64,000 bases of DNA. It comes from Boletus sp. NGJ (taxonomy: Eukaryota > Basidiomycota > Agaricomycetes > Boletales > Boletaceae). Shown one piece after another: positions 11,045 through 22,450 of the stretch. The position numbers were made by a program, and so were the translations under genes. The notes under the pieces were generated by a model. That model was not told the origin of the DNA. It saw only the letters and a list, made by a program, of their open reading frames with translations, and did not search any database. Each line of letters opens with the position of its first letter. Position 1 is the stretch's first letter. The stretch spans positions 159,300 through 223,299 of the forward strand of contig JAGTXK010000040.1 of NCBI GenBank assembly GCA_019096195.1, read 5' to 3'.

Positions 11045-11266
11045 ATATCAAGAGATGCAAAACTGTTGCAATGGTATCGCTGTTTTGAAATGGACATACC
11101 TCCACTGCCTCTGATCCGAATCACATGATCCAGAGGCCGGACTGTAGCCAAGAGTGTGTACCTTGTTTGTTCCCACCAAAGCGAAGTGTAAGTTCCCACG
11201 GGTGTTGGTGGTGCGCTGCGCGCACCACATCAGGGTTAGACATTGCAACAGTTTTGGAGGTCACTG
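11045..11266 (+). repeat. Tc1-A right terminal inverted repeat
   Basis: Mirror of the left TIR. The inner inverted motif is at about 11056-11073 and the outer motif at 11241-11266, followed by TA. Confidence 0.88.
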
Positions 11267-11268
11267 TA

Positions 11269-11710
11269 GATAGACTAATAGGTGCCACATGAACATAGTG
11301 GGGGAGTATTTGTTACTGTGGGATCATGTGAATTATCTCAGTACAATGTTGAATCACAACAAAGTACTCATTTGGAACACTGATCACATTGCACAGAAAG
11401 AAGTTGGAAAGGCTGAAATGTGCAGTTAGGACAATCGTTGATGGAAAAAAAAAGAAGCACACTCACTAAGCAATAGGTTACAGTGTTGGCGAGATTGGAG
11501 CTAGGATTGGCTCACAACATTTGATGTGAGAAGAGCTGGGAGACAGATTTATTAGTGATTGAAAGATGGTTGTGCTAGAATTACTTACATGGAGCAGTCA
11601 GAAAAACCATTTGTTCTTGCCACATTGATACTGCTCTCTTGTTGTGTAGGTTTCTTGAAAGTCTGTGCTGCTGCCACCCCCTGGAGGCTCTTCATTAATG
11701 CAAGATGCGT
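11269..11710. other. Unassigned spacer
   Basis: AT-rich sequence between Tc1-A and the inverted duplication. I see no coding potential, repeat or RNA gene in it. Confidence 0.5.
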
Positions 11711-13192
11711 AGAGTATGAGTATGAGTACAACTTTTGAGACTGAATATACTCACATTTGTGGTAGAGCATTCTTGGGAATGTGGAAACACTTTGAGTGGA
11801 GCTCAGTGTACAAAATGAGGAATGAGCAAGAGAAAGGAAGATCAAGTGAATACTTACAAAAGGAGAGGAGTTGCAGAAGACGTGTTCAGAATGCAAGGAA
11901 ATACACCCTCAAAACGGTCTTCAACCCCATTAGTGATACTTTCATAAAATGGTGGCACCGGGGCAACTGTAAGGACATGAAGTCCTAAGGGTGCTTCAGT
12001 TCAGAGACACATAGTCAACTGAGTGAAGATTTGAAAGGCACAAAGCCAATCAAGCATTGATGGTTGAGGAGTATACAGCAGGTGGTAAGCAGTGAGTTGT
12101 TGAAAATGTGTGTGGCAGTTGCAATAAGTACAAACAGGGAAGCATGGGAGAACTATAAAACATCCAAAAGACTGGGAATTCCCACAGTGATTTCATGTCC
12201 AGCAAGACTGCTTCTTCCTTCACGCTTCTTATTCCATGCTTCTGCAAAAACCCTTTAAGATCATCTGGATTGTAATTGGCTTCGTGCCTTTTGAATCTTC
12301 ACTCAGTTGACTATGCATCTCTGAACTGAAGCACTCTTAGGACTTCATGTTCTTATGGTTGCCCCAGTGCCACCGTTTCATGGAAGTATCACCGATGGAG
12401 TTGAAGACCATTTTGAGGGTGTATCTCCTCGTATTTTGAATATGTCTTCTGCCACTCCTCTCCTTTTGTAAGTATTCACTTGATCTTCCTTTCTCTTGCT
12501 CATTCCTGTTAAGAACAGACAACTCTGATAAAACTCTGAAGGACTGGAGTTACTTGAGGGTGTCAGGACTTGGCTTCACCTTATGTGGTGCGCTCTTGCT
12601 TGAGTCCGATGTCCCAGATTTTGAAGACATAGGAGGATCAGAGGTTTGGACTCGATGTAGTCAAACGTCAAGTCGAGCAGAGGGTCGGAGTGAGTCGTTG
12701 AGACTCGGACAGGAGACAGGAGGAGTGTTCAGAGTTGATATTCGAACTGTCTTTACAGGAGTAGTACAGAGGGTTTATATACGATCAGAATGAAAGTATT
12801 AGTAACAGAGTTCATAAGATGTAATGAGTAATGGGACGGAGCTGGGACCTCACCAGAGCAGTGCTCCTAAGCGAGACAGACACTGGGTTGGAGACAACTA
12901 TAAGGCGGGACTAGGATGGATGAAAAAGCATAGGTTATGTATGAAAGGAGAAGTATGAATACTATAGTGAGGGTGTTACAAGTCTGAGGGTATGAGGACG
13001 TACTCCGAGAGAGAACGTGCCAGAGTTATGGACAGAGTGCCAGAGTTGGACTTGTCAAATTACACGGAATATGACAATTCCTCATTTTGTACACTGAGCT
13101 CCACTCAAAGTGTTTCTGCATTCCCAAGAACACTCTACCACAAATGTGAGTATATTCAATCTCAAAAGTCGTACTCATACTCATACTCCATT
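11711..13192. repeat. Large inverted duplication (~340-bp arms) with interrupted right arm
   Basis: The left arm (11711 to about 12051) matches the reverse complement of the right arm (about 12280-12506 continuing at 13082-13190) with roughly 90 percent identity by eye. The two arms flank a ~230-bp loop. The right arm is split by a 570-bp solo LTR. The arms contain short open frames, but I recognise no protein, and the frames may be chance. A foldback-type element or a palindromic duplication would both fit. No target duplication was found at its outer ends. Confidence 0.8.
12507..13076. repeat. Solo LTR (570 bp) with 5-bp target duplication ATTCC
   Basis: TGTTAAGA..ATGACA, flanked by ATTCC at 12502-12506 and 13077-13081. 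The uninterrupted copy of the same site survives in the left arm of the inverted duplication (near 11820, reverse strand), which has a single ATTCC, so the insertion is proven by an internal empty site. No internal retrotransposon sequence remains. A possible TATA (TTTATATA) lies near 12773. Confidence 0.88.
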
Positions 13193-14477
13193 TCAACATT
13201 GTGCAGTCTTCCAATTTTGGATACCATTTAGTGAGTTGATCCCTCAATCCACATGTCTCACACAGTGTCTGTTTCTTTAAGTCATGCATTGCATATTCAA
13301 ACTTGGAATATGATATATTGTAGTCCATTATCAGTATGCATTCCACTCATCCTTTTCTTCACGTTGTCAGTTTGTTCACACATGATTTGCAGGCCATGTT
13401 CTCTTGTCACAAATTCAAGCCCTACCGCCGACCATGTCAAGGTAAGCCATGTCTGATATACAGACAATAGGGCTGAGCTAAGATCATTTGAAGAACACAT
13501 TCATGAATTCGACACCAACGTCATCGCATATTGTGACCCATACATGATAACATCTCCAAATGCCGACTGGATTCTGAAACCTCACTGTTTTGACAATGAA
13601 GAACTGTGTGCTCATGCAGATGAATGTTTCAGGTACCAAGACTGTTTCAAGTGGCCACAACCTTACAGCGAGAAGTTTGAATATGCTGTTTGCACCCTGA
13701 ATCTGCTAAAAGTCAAAGCTCTTAAAGACCCATCAAAGATGCTCTGGGAGTTTTGAACACCCTCTGAAGATGATTTTGAGCTCATTGATCCGCAATCTCC
13801 ATTCCACGTCAGCAAACTCAACTGCGATGTGTACTACCATCTCTATTGGCTGTATAACCTAGGCCAAGTGAGCATCAACGATTGGAAGGTGAAGCAGGAG
13901 GGAAAGAAAGACATAATCACTGACATGCAGCTTCATGCCTGACATCTCCTCAACATACTTAAGCACCATCTGTTGACCTTTCCCAATGTTGACCTCTATG
14001 TCACAGAACTCCAGTGCTACAGTATCTACTTGACATTGCCACCCATATGTCAACAACCATCAGTTCACTCTTACATATCCCAATTTCCCCAAACCCACCA
14101 ATGACCTATTGATGGGGTGTTTCATGAAAGATATCACCACTTGTGAGTGGCTCTGGCATGCTGGCATTCCTGTCTGGCTTGTCCATTCACCACAATTCAT
14201 CCCACAAAATATTAACATTGTCAATGTTGTCTCTGTCACATGCCCCGACCACATCATACAAAAAAATTTCATGCACAACACAATTATTACTGTCTACTCA
14301 ATGCTACATCTTGGTCCTGAGGGTACTGACTGACATTTGAACATGTGGCACACCTTCCATGCCCAACTCATCGAGTCTCCCACTACCACCCCTTCCAATG
14401 TTGTTCCTCAGCAAGGCCTGGTAGCCTCCTCATCACAAGGCACATCAGGTGGCCAGGTGCAAGGAAGAAAAAAAAAA

Positions 14478-15063
14478 TGTGTGTAACGTTGTTTAGTAAC
14501 AAATGTATTCCTCAGCCAATACATTTCTATCTCCATTGCAACAAAATGTGTTCTGATGCAGCATTACCCTACTTTGTTATGAATCTTTCAGCACAAACCA
14601 CAAGGCTAGGACTATTCGCAGGTTACATGAATCCTGGCTGAATGAATCAGGTGGGGAGTCGTTGTCCATACTGTTCCCAACCCTACGATGACCAGAATGG
14701 CCAAAGCTAATGAGTTGTTGGAGGAAAAATACAAATGGATTAGACTGGGGTTACCAGTCGTCAAAGTGCTACTTTATATACATGAGAGAGATGCGCACAG
14801 ACCAAGCAGTGCATGTGATAAATTACTAAGTATAGTAGGACGGAGATTAAAGGGGCTGTGTGAGAAAAGTGGAAATTAAAGAGGCATGGATCACATGAGG
14901 TGTGACATCATATGATGTCATAGGTTCTAGATCTATCATGTGATATGTTCCCATGGTCACGTGACTTATGAAGAAAAGAGTTTGAGGAAAATGAAAAGTA
15001 AGTGTTCGTTTGAAAAGTTTGAAATTTTTCTATATTATAACATACTTCCCATAGCATTACACA
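14478..15063. repeat. Candidate solo LTR inside the 13.5-18 kb pseudogene
   Basis: 586 bp bounded by TGTG..TAAC and ..TTACACA inverted ends, separating two coding patches that would otherwise be continuous. It contains no coding signal. No matching target duplication is visible, so the call is tentative. Confidence 0.35.
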
Positions 15064-16006
15064 ACAGAGCCCACAATCCAAAGAGTGGTTGAGACAAATG
15101 GACAGAGCTCAATGCCACCAATATGCTGCTAGCATTTCTCCAATGGGTCACTATATTCAAATAGGTGGACAAAAATCCTGCCAGAATCAGGAGCAGAATG
15201 GCAGATTCCAGCTATTGTTTCCCTGAGCCTGCACTTCTCATTACACCTTCATCACCTCAGCGATGGAAATTATTCTATGCCAACTGGCTAGCTGCTTGCC
15301 CACTTTGGATCAGTTGTATTGAGCACAATCCTCTGTGCCCACTTTCTGTGCCTCAGACTTGGCGTGACTTCCTCAACTCTATTCTCTCAAACATTATGGC
15401 TGAGAATATAACGACCAGATCAGCACAGGAGAAGCTAGCTGCTAAGACGCTTTTTGGAGATACCCTTATGCATCTGCAAGGAGAGACCTGGGCAAGGCAG
15501 GACTCTGTGCTATGGTGGAACCAGACAATTGCTATCACAATACTTGAAGACCCATCCACTCATTTGATTCATTCCATTCTATGGGAGATCTATGAGCTTA
15601 GCTTCCACTATGAACTGTTGGCCCTGGATTGCACAATGATTCTGAGGTTGTGAATAGAGGCATCCAAGGAGAGGATCAAATTATTACACAGCATCTTTTC
15701 AGAGGAGTCAGGGCTTGTAATGTGGGAGGAGTCAATGTCAACAATGGAGCAAGGGATGTGGGCCTCGCTGGACATTGCCTATCCTTTCCTGGAGAGCTGG
15801 TGGAAGTTGCTGTTGTTATGGCCTCAGGCTCTGTCTCACTTGCAATCACCAATCATACAGGAGTCCTTCACATCTGTTGTGCAATTCGATGTGCTGATGA
15901 GTGCATGTATGTTTTACACTCAAACCTTCTTTGATGCATTTGGTAGGCCTCCAGTTGTCTCACACCATGTCCCTATGTGATGAGTTCCATGTTGTAATTT
16001 TATATA

Positions 16007-17597
16007 CAGTGGCTCAAAAAAATGTCCCAATGTTTAGCTATTTTGCAAAGACTTGACATTTGCAAAAGAACCAAAAGGTATTAGCCCTAACCCTTGCTGG
16101 GCCATTGATAGCCCTAATCCTTGCCCCGAAGATGAGCCCTTAGTCATATAATTTGGTTGTCATGGCACTGAGATATAGCCATATTAAAGTGACATGTCAT
16201 TGGGACACTTTTTGAGCAACATTTCTATTCTTCAATTTAGTACTTTGTATGCCCTCCCTTTGCTTTTATCACTGCCTCTAGTCTTCTAGGCATACTCTCT
16301 ATCAATCCTTGACACTCCTCAACCTCTATCTTCCCCCACTCCACTTCAATTCTCTCCCAAAGCTCCCATACTCCTTTTGGTGGTGTTGTATAGCTATTGA
16401 GTTTTTTTTTGAGGATTTGCCAGAGATGTTCAATGGGATTAAGGTCTGGAGATTGTGCTGGCCAGTCAAGAAGCTTGATCCCTTGAGATTCCAGCCACTC
16501 CTTGGCTCTTTTAGAGGTGTGCTTGGGGTCATTATCTTGTTGAAAGATAATGCTCTCTTCAGGAATTCCAGAATTTTTCATGGAAGGAAGCAGATTATCC
16601 TCCAAAATGGAGACATACTGCTCAGCATTTGTCCTCCCTTCAACCTCTGCAAGAATCCCCACTCCACTCCAACTCATGCATCCCCAAACCATCAAGGAAC
16701 CTCCTCCAAACTTTACTGTTCCCTGAACTTCCTTGTCTTGCAAAGACTTTCCTGCCAATTTCCATACATACTTCCTTCCATCTGACCCAATCCTGTTGAT
16801 CTTGGTTTCATCTGACCATATAACCCTAGTCCAGTCCTCCACAGTCCAATGTTGGTGCTTGAGAGCAAAGGCTAGCCTATGTTGCCTATGCTTCACAGAC
16901 AAGAGTGGCTTCTTTTTCTTGACTGTAGCCTTAAGAGATGCAGACTTGAGAACATTCCTAACAGTTTGAGCAGAGACAGGAGAAGAGAGAGCAGAATTGA
17001 TGAGATGGGTAGCCTGGACAGCATTTTCAACTTTGCCAGAGGTAATACTAGAGACAATTCTCCTTTTATCAGTAGGAGAAAGTTTAGAAGGACATCCTAA
17101 TTTGATGTTTTCCTTGCATGGGTGGATCTCCTTGATAACCCTAGCCACAGTAGACTTCCCCAGACCAGTTTGGAATGATATTTACCTAGTAGAAAGGCCA
17201 GATTCAGAGAGAAAAAGAATATTAGCTCTAGCAGCGGAGGAAGTGGATTTCATAATGAAGTAGGGTTGGCTGAATGGTATCTCTGCTCTTTATACCATTT
17301 GGAGTTATGTAAGTGACATAATCAGACAGGGTTGAAGCACAGCATCCATCAGAACCTTATGTTATTTACTAAATGATAGTTGATAATATCAGGGTCAAAT
17401 AAGTGTCCCAATGACATATCCTTTTAATATGGCTATGACTTAGTACCATGACAACCAACTCACATGACTAAGGGCTCATCTTCAGGGCAAGGATTAGGGC
17501 TATCAATGTCCCAGCAGGGCTAATACCTTTTGGTTCTTTTGCAAATGTCAAGTCTTTGCAAAAGAGTCAAACATTGGGACACTTTTTTGAGCCACTG
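16007..17597 (-). mobile_element. Tc1-B: Tc1/mariner transposon with ~212-bp TIRs
   Basis: 1591 bp from CAGTGGCTCAAAA to its mirror, flanked by TA at 16005-16006 and 17598-17599. Each TIR has an outer motif (16007-16032; 17572-17597) and an inverted inner copy (16198-16220; about 17392-17413). The transposase within is nearly intact, making this one of the youngest DNA transposons in the window. Confidence 0.95.
16237..17253 (-). pseudogene. Tc1-B transposase (DD34E), single early stop
   Basis: ATG at 17253; the only lesion is TAA at codon 24 (17184-17182), after which 303 codons are open. Motifs are the helix-turn-helix region, WSDETKIN, QQDNDPKHTSKRAKEW, NPIEHLW (34 residues between Asp and Glu) and the C-terminal IESMPRRLEAVIKAKG. 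Full length would be about 338 residues, normal for Tc1. A shorter product from a later ATG would lack the first DNA-binding helices. Confidence 0.93.
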
Positions 17598-18003
17598 TAC
17601 ATTTCTTATCATGATATTCACACAGCACAGAGGAGTTTGGTTGCACAGATGGCAAGAATATTCCATGGCAATCATTTGATGATCTCCTATATCACTACAA
17701 ATTAACCATTACTAACTGTCCTGCTGAGGTTGCTGCCCCACCCATATGGGTGCCCCATGATGCAAAAGTTGATGAACTCATTGCAGTCATTGACCCTTAC
17801 CTTAAGCGACACTCACCAAGCCTTCATACATGCCATATTTTACCTAATACTGGCAGGAGAAGATTTGCTAATGTGAAGAACAAACAGCCTCAGCTTACAG
17901 TTCCTAATATAGAGGTGTTAGTTGGTATATGGACACCAGGTCTGTTTTATTTTTTAATTTGCTTGTTTAACCTGTTGCTCACTTTGCACTATAGAATGGT
18001 GTA

Positions 18004-19268
18004 ATTGGGTGGAGAAAAATAACCCAAGAATGTTTACTATACCATTGATCACAGACATAGAGTCTCAACCGCTTTGCATTTTCAGGCAGTGCCACAAGTT
18101 CCTCCGGGATATATCTTGTGAAGTCAGCATTCCTGCTGAGCCAGACTCAAGGTGGTCCTCCTCATTATCATCAGTGTCATCACATGGAGATACTGCTTTT
18201 GTGACTTGTAAGAAGGCTAAGGGTAAAGTCAAACTGCCTCGCCATGATTAAATGGGACCTCCTCCTATCCACCCTTAAAAATCTTGTGTACAATCATGCA
18301 AGCATCACTGTGATGAAGAGGAGTCTGTTCCAGAGTGCCCCATATGAAAGCATATGAAGCTAGAGGCATGATTTAAGGTATATCATATGATCTCTCCTTC
18401 ATCTTTCAATGTTCATTTTTCTATAGGAATCACACACCCAGCATGCTCATCAACAGGTGTAAGTGGTTATGGTAATTCTTACATATGCATAACTGATGGT
18501 TCTCTAGACAACCTGATACCCGTGCAGATGAGAGGTTTCATCATCGTATGCCACCCCAACAGTTAGTGGTCATCTCATGTATATGATGACAACTTAGACC
18601 TGTTTAGATGAGCTGAGCGCTCTGTGGGTAATACATAACTATCAATCTGAGGGCTTTAGAAACATAGAGTGAGATTTTAACTCTATTTTTTGATTTGCAA
18701 GTGCTGATGTTATGATACCAGCTACAATGAGACCACTTGTCCAGTGTAAGTGTGTTTTCTGACTTACTACTACTGATCACCTTATAAGTCTCCTCCCATC
18801 TAGTAACTCTTTTCAACCTCCACATCCTACTTATTGAATTCCTCCAACTGAGGCACCTGTGGTTTGTTCTCACTGCCTTGATCCTCTGTGGCACCAAGCT
18901 CCTGCCAGACCCCCCACTTCACAGGAAATGTATCATTCTTGTTCACCTTCATATCAAAGACAAAAGCCATGTACTGCAAGATGCTTCTTCTGTTGCAGGC
19001 CCATCTCATGTCCAATATGTTGATGTGGGTAGTGCTGATGAATATGATTCATCTGAATCTACCAGACATCACTACTATAACTCATACTATGACTAAGTTT
19101 TCTAAGATGCCAATGTAATTCTCCTTCTGTGAATAATGATGAGAATAGTGTTGTCTTGTCCTTGTTGAGGTGTAGTCCCATGCATGTGTGATGATGACTG
19201 TCACCTTTTTGTGTCTCCTGGTGGATGATTATTAGTTGTCCTTTGTGGGAATTCTTCAAAGCTGTTAG
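18004..19268. other. Unassigned stretch
   Basis: Scattered short open frames on both strands without recognisable motifs. It may include more of the decayed unknown gene at its left edge. Confidence 0.4.
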
Positions 19269-19475
19269 GAATTCCAAATAGCTCTTGGTAATTCCACTCT
19301 TCACATCCAGAAGTCTTAGGGAATTTCCAATAGCTCTGGGGAATTCCCCTCTCTATATCCAGAAGTCTTGGGGAATTCCTCCTGGCTATGGGAGTTCCCT
19401 TCTCCACATCCAGGAGTCTTAGGGAATTCCCCAGAGCTGTTGGGAATTCTCCTCTCTACCTCTAGGAAAAATGGG
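19269..19475 (+). repeat. 52-bp minisatellite, four imperfect units
   Basis: Units begin at 19269, 19321, 19373 and 19424 (period 52, 52, 51). Each unit begins with a GAATT(C/T)CC block and contains a CATCCAG(A/G)AGTCTTAGG-like block. The GGAATTCC cores are palindromic. There is no coding role. Confidence 0.85.
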
Positions 19476-19504
19476 GAATTCCCACATCCTTCCATCCTCC
19501 TTCT

Positions 19505-19760
19505 ATTCAACAGTCAAGCTACCCCATTTCATAGCCTACTATGCATTACATATCACACAACTTTAGCTGTGTATTAGATTTATTATATCACTTACTAGTA
19601 TGCCTGTCCTAAGTACCCCCATCCTCATCAAATTCAATAGTCAAGCTACCCCATTTCATAGCATATGCTTTGAGAACAAAACATCATTTCTCAATCTTGT
19701 AAGTAATCCCAATCTCACTAAATTCAATAGTCAAGCTGTCTCATTTTATAGTATATGCTT
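19505..19760 (+). repeat. Three dispersed copies of a ~35-bp repeat
   Basis: ATTCAAYAGTCAAGCT followed by a CCCATTTCATAG-like block occurs at 19505, 19632 and 19722. The last two copies lie in a longer ~90-bp similar unit. Confidence 0.7.
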
Positions 19761-20399
19761 TGTAGAGGATAAAAATTTATTTCTTAGTACCCTGCCCTTA
19801 TTTTCTCTACTGTGGAGAACAATCACCAGATCTCTGCTGAGTCCTATAAAAGGTTTTTTATCTTGATTTCAAATGAATAATTGACCTCCTTGTTAGTACA
19901 AGAAATTCCTTCAAGTTCTAAATCATGATTAAATAGCATATATTACATTGGCAATAAAGCACAGCAGGACCCCTAACACCTTGTCAATATGGGAATTCCC
20001 TTTGGAAACTGCTCTGGGAAAACCAACCTGTTTTCTAATAAAGGTCCTTAATCATTCATGTTGCCCATATTATTAGAAATTCCCTGATCCTAGGCACCTC
20101 ATAGGTCCAACCCTCTAGTAGGAGAGATGGACCTATGAGGTACCCCTGGGAGGGTGACTGAAATGGATACCATTCGATGCTGAGCTATGCACTCTCTTGT
20201 AGGGCACTCCAGCATCCAAGCCTGTGGTTGCCTGACATTTGGCACTGGTGCTTCCAGCAGCAGGACCCCTAATCCTGGGGCCATCAAGCACTGAGATGGC
20301 AATTCCCTAACCTTTTATAATGTGCTTGTCCTTCTTTGATTTCTTCATCAGATGTGTGATCTTGTGCCACTGAAATACTGTCATGCATATCCTTCAAGA

Positions 20400-22450
20400 T
20401 TTTGAAGAAGATCTCATGCATAATTTCACCAGAGGTTTCCTTCTTGTCAGCAGCGAAGTAATTGTGAAGCTTCTCCAATCCTTGTCAAAATCCTTCACCT
20501 GAAGCACAGAAGTAGGGAGAGATAGCATTGTAAAACCAAGGTGTAGGAATATTGCACTTCCACTTGTAAACATGGTGAGACCCACACTGGTGCATGCCAG
20601 GAGTAGCCCAAACAGGTGGGTGATGTCTCCTATCATAGGGAGTGTGAGTGGCTGTGTCAGCCATTTGGCAGTTGTCCTGTTGTAGCATGGGAATTATGAT
20701 AGTCCCATTTCACGGCTCTGATAACTCAAGCCCTGATGCAAAGCTACCAGCCGAATTTGCAATAGTGGGAGTGGTGGGAGTAGTTGCTGGCTCCACAGCA
20801 GAGTGACATGCAGCTGTGCCAGACTCTCAGGAATTAGAAAGCACTTCCTTTGTGATATTTTCCACTTTGTCTCTCCAGATTCGTCGCTTGTAAAATGGCC
20901 CATCCATATTGACGCAGGTAATCCAAATGACCCAGAAAAGGGATTCCAGGTCATGGTGGACCTGGTGACATGTCTTGCCCTATGTACCTGACACCAACAA
21001 TAGATTACTGGCCATGAATGGAAAAGTACCCTATGTAACCAGTATGTCAGATAGAATCCAAGTCTCAATTGCAGCATACTCACTGTAAGACATCCTACCC
21101 TCTCTGCTGGGGCCACACGAAGGTCCTCAGTGTACCCCCAATCTCCTAACATGCCTGCATGTTTGGGATACTGGCCTTCATCTTTAGGCCAGTCAGGAAC
21201 AACATGTTCAGGTGCAGCGCCTTCAACCTTGTACAACACATTGCCATTGCTAACATCACAGTGTAAGATATCCTTTCTAAAGCCGTTGAAGTGACCTATG
21301 AAATAAAAACAATCAGCCACTCTAGACATAGATTGAATGCAGTCACTCTTATCTACAAGAGCACCCATCATACCATTCACAAATTCATGTTGACATGAAA
21401 ACCATACCAGGGAAGTTCCACAAGTGTAGGACAAAACCATTATATATTCACAAGGTTCCTAATACAATGGCATTGGAGCCCACTTCTTTCCTTCTTTTTT
21501 CTGGATGAGCACCTGAAGGACTTGATTATCATCACCCCACACTGGGACATTGAACCTTTCTAGGATATTGGTAGTGGTGTTGAAGTGCATGTTTGGCTCA
21601 TGAACTGGACTGTAGTATCCTTCTTCTCCAAGGAAATAATTTGATTTAGGGTTGTTGGCTAGTGGTCGGAGTATATCCAGGATTATTGGAATGCCAGGCA
21701 AATGTCATTGGTAGTCCCAATTCATCATGCCTGAGCTTGATTGGATGGCTTTATGGAATCGCAAAAGATAGAATATTTGTCCGTTTCTCCAAACAACTTC
21801 TCATCCTCCTCTGAAAGGTCATTTGGCTCATGTGTCTTCATCAACTGACTAATCTCTATATCAGTGGTGCAGCATACTGGTAGCCAAGACAATTTGAGGA
21901 TACACCATAGTTCCTCCCTGCTATAGCTTCCCAACCTTGCTTTGCAAAGGGATACCTTTATTCCCCTCCTATGCATGGCATTAGCTGCGAAGAGCAACAG
22001 ATCTTGAACCTCCACATTGAAGAAATCTCCCAGTTCATGAAGGATGTAGGTGTGAGGTTTTGCACCAACTTGCAGGTAGTTGTCAAATCCATTCCAAGTG
22101 CAATCAGCTGAAGAGATTCCAATGAGAATGGTTAGAAATTAGTGAGGATGCTGGTCAATGTCAAGTGCTTTGGAGAAAACAGTGCAGTCCTGGGCAAAGA
22201 AGGCCAGTGTCAAGGTTCCGCCACAAAGGGACAAAGCAACAAAAAATCGGTGATTGACTTGGGCCGCTGTGATGAAGCCAGTGATCTTAGTTAGCTGAAA
22301 CAATGATTGAGAATTAAGGTCTTTCTTGAATGCATATTTCAGCTCACAATAACTGTAGATATCTTGAAAGGTGACTCGTTTGGGTACTATGGCAGGAACA
22401 AGGATGACGTCTGGTTTGCAAATGCCTTCAATTAGTATTGCTGAGTGTCA
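20400..22450 (-). pseudogene. FunK1-type fungal protein-kinase-like gene, broken
   Basis: Minus-strand patches in FunK1 order: an N-terminal region with KPDVILVPAIVPK near 22420, TKITGFITAAQVNHRFFVAL near 22270 and CDVSNGNVLY (catalytic loop) near 21250. These are followed by GMLGDWGYTEDL (DFG equivalent) near 21140, GTFPFMASNLL near 21020 and HHDLESLFWVIW near 20950. The last two are in a different frame from the catalytic loop, so a frameshift lies near 21050, and there are further stops. The HRD motif reads HCD (Arg to Cys, a C-to-T change in a CGT codon). FunK1 proteins are expanded in mushroom fungi; their substrates are largely unknown. Upstream frames to about 22800 may be its N-terminus. 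Confidence 0.78.

Larger units (their letters stand above)
9663..11266 (+). mobile_element. Tc1-A: Tc1/mariner transposon with ~220-bp TIRs
   Basis: 1604 bp from CAGTGACC to GGTCACTG, flanked by TA on both sides (9661-9662 and 11267-11268), the usual Tc1 target duplication. Long TIRs (9663-9884 and about 11045-11266) enclose a DD34E transposase pseudogene. Each TIR has an inverted copy of its terminal motif at its inner edge. Confidence 0.93.
13469..18003 (+). pseudogene. Decayed multi-exon gene of unknown function, split by Tc1-B
   Basis: Patches of clear coding sequence on the + strand: about 13469-13755 (ELRSFEEHIHEFDTNVIAYC, then MITSPNADWILKP), 13757-14090, 14109-14330 (HAGIPVWLVHSPQFIP), 15070-15640 (SSYCFPEPALLITP, RWKLFYANWLA) and 17640-17940. 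Stops and frameshifts are frequent. From memory, the order of patches (a region ending in GIPVWLV, then PDPALLV-type motifs and a DWR motif) resembles a multi-copy hypothetical protein family of mushroom genomes, but I know no function for it. Tc1-B and probably a solo LTR have inserted into it. Whether the 17.6-18.0 kb patch is the same gene is unsure. Confidence 0.5.

Noticed and set aside
11711-13192. Inverted duplication as the TIRs of a single DNA transposon
   Set aside because: No target duplication or transposase is found at or between the arms, and the loop is only ~230 bp. I kept it as an unclassified inverted repeat.
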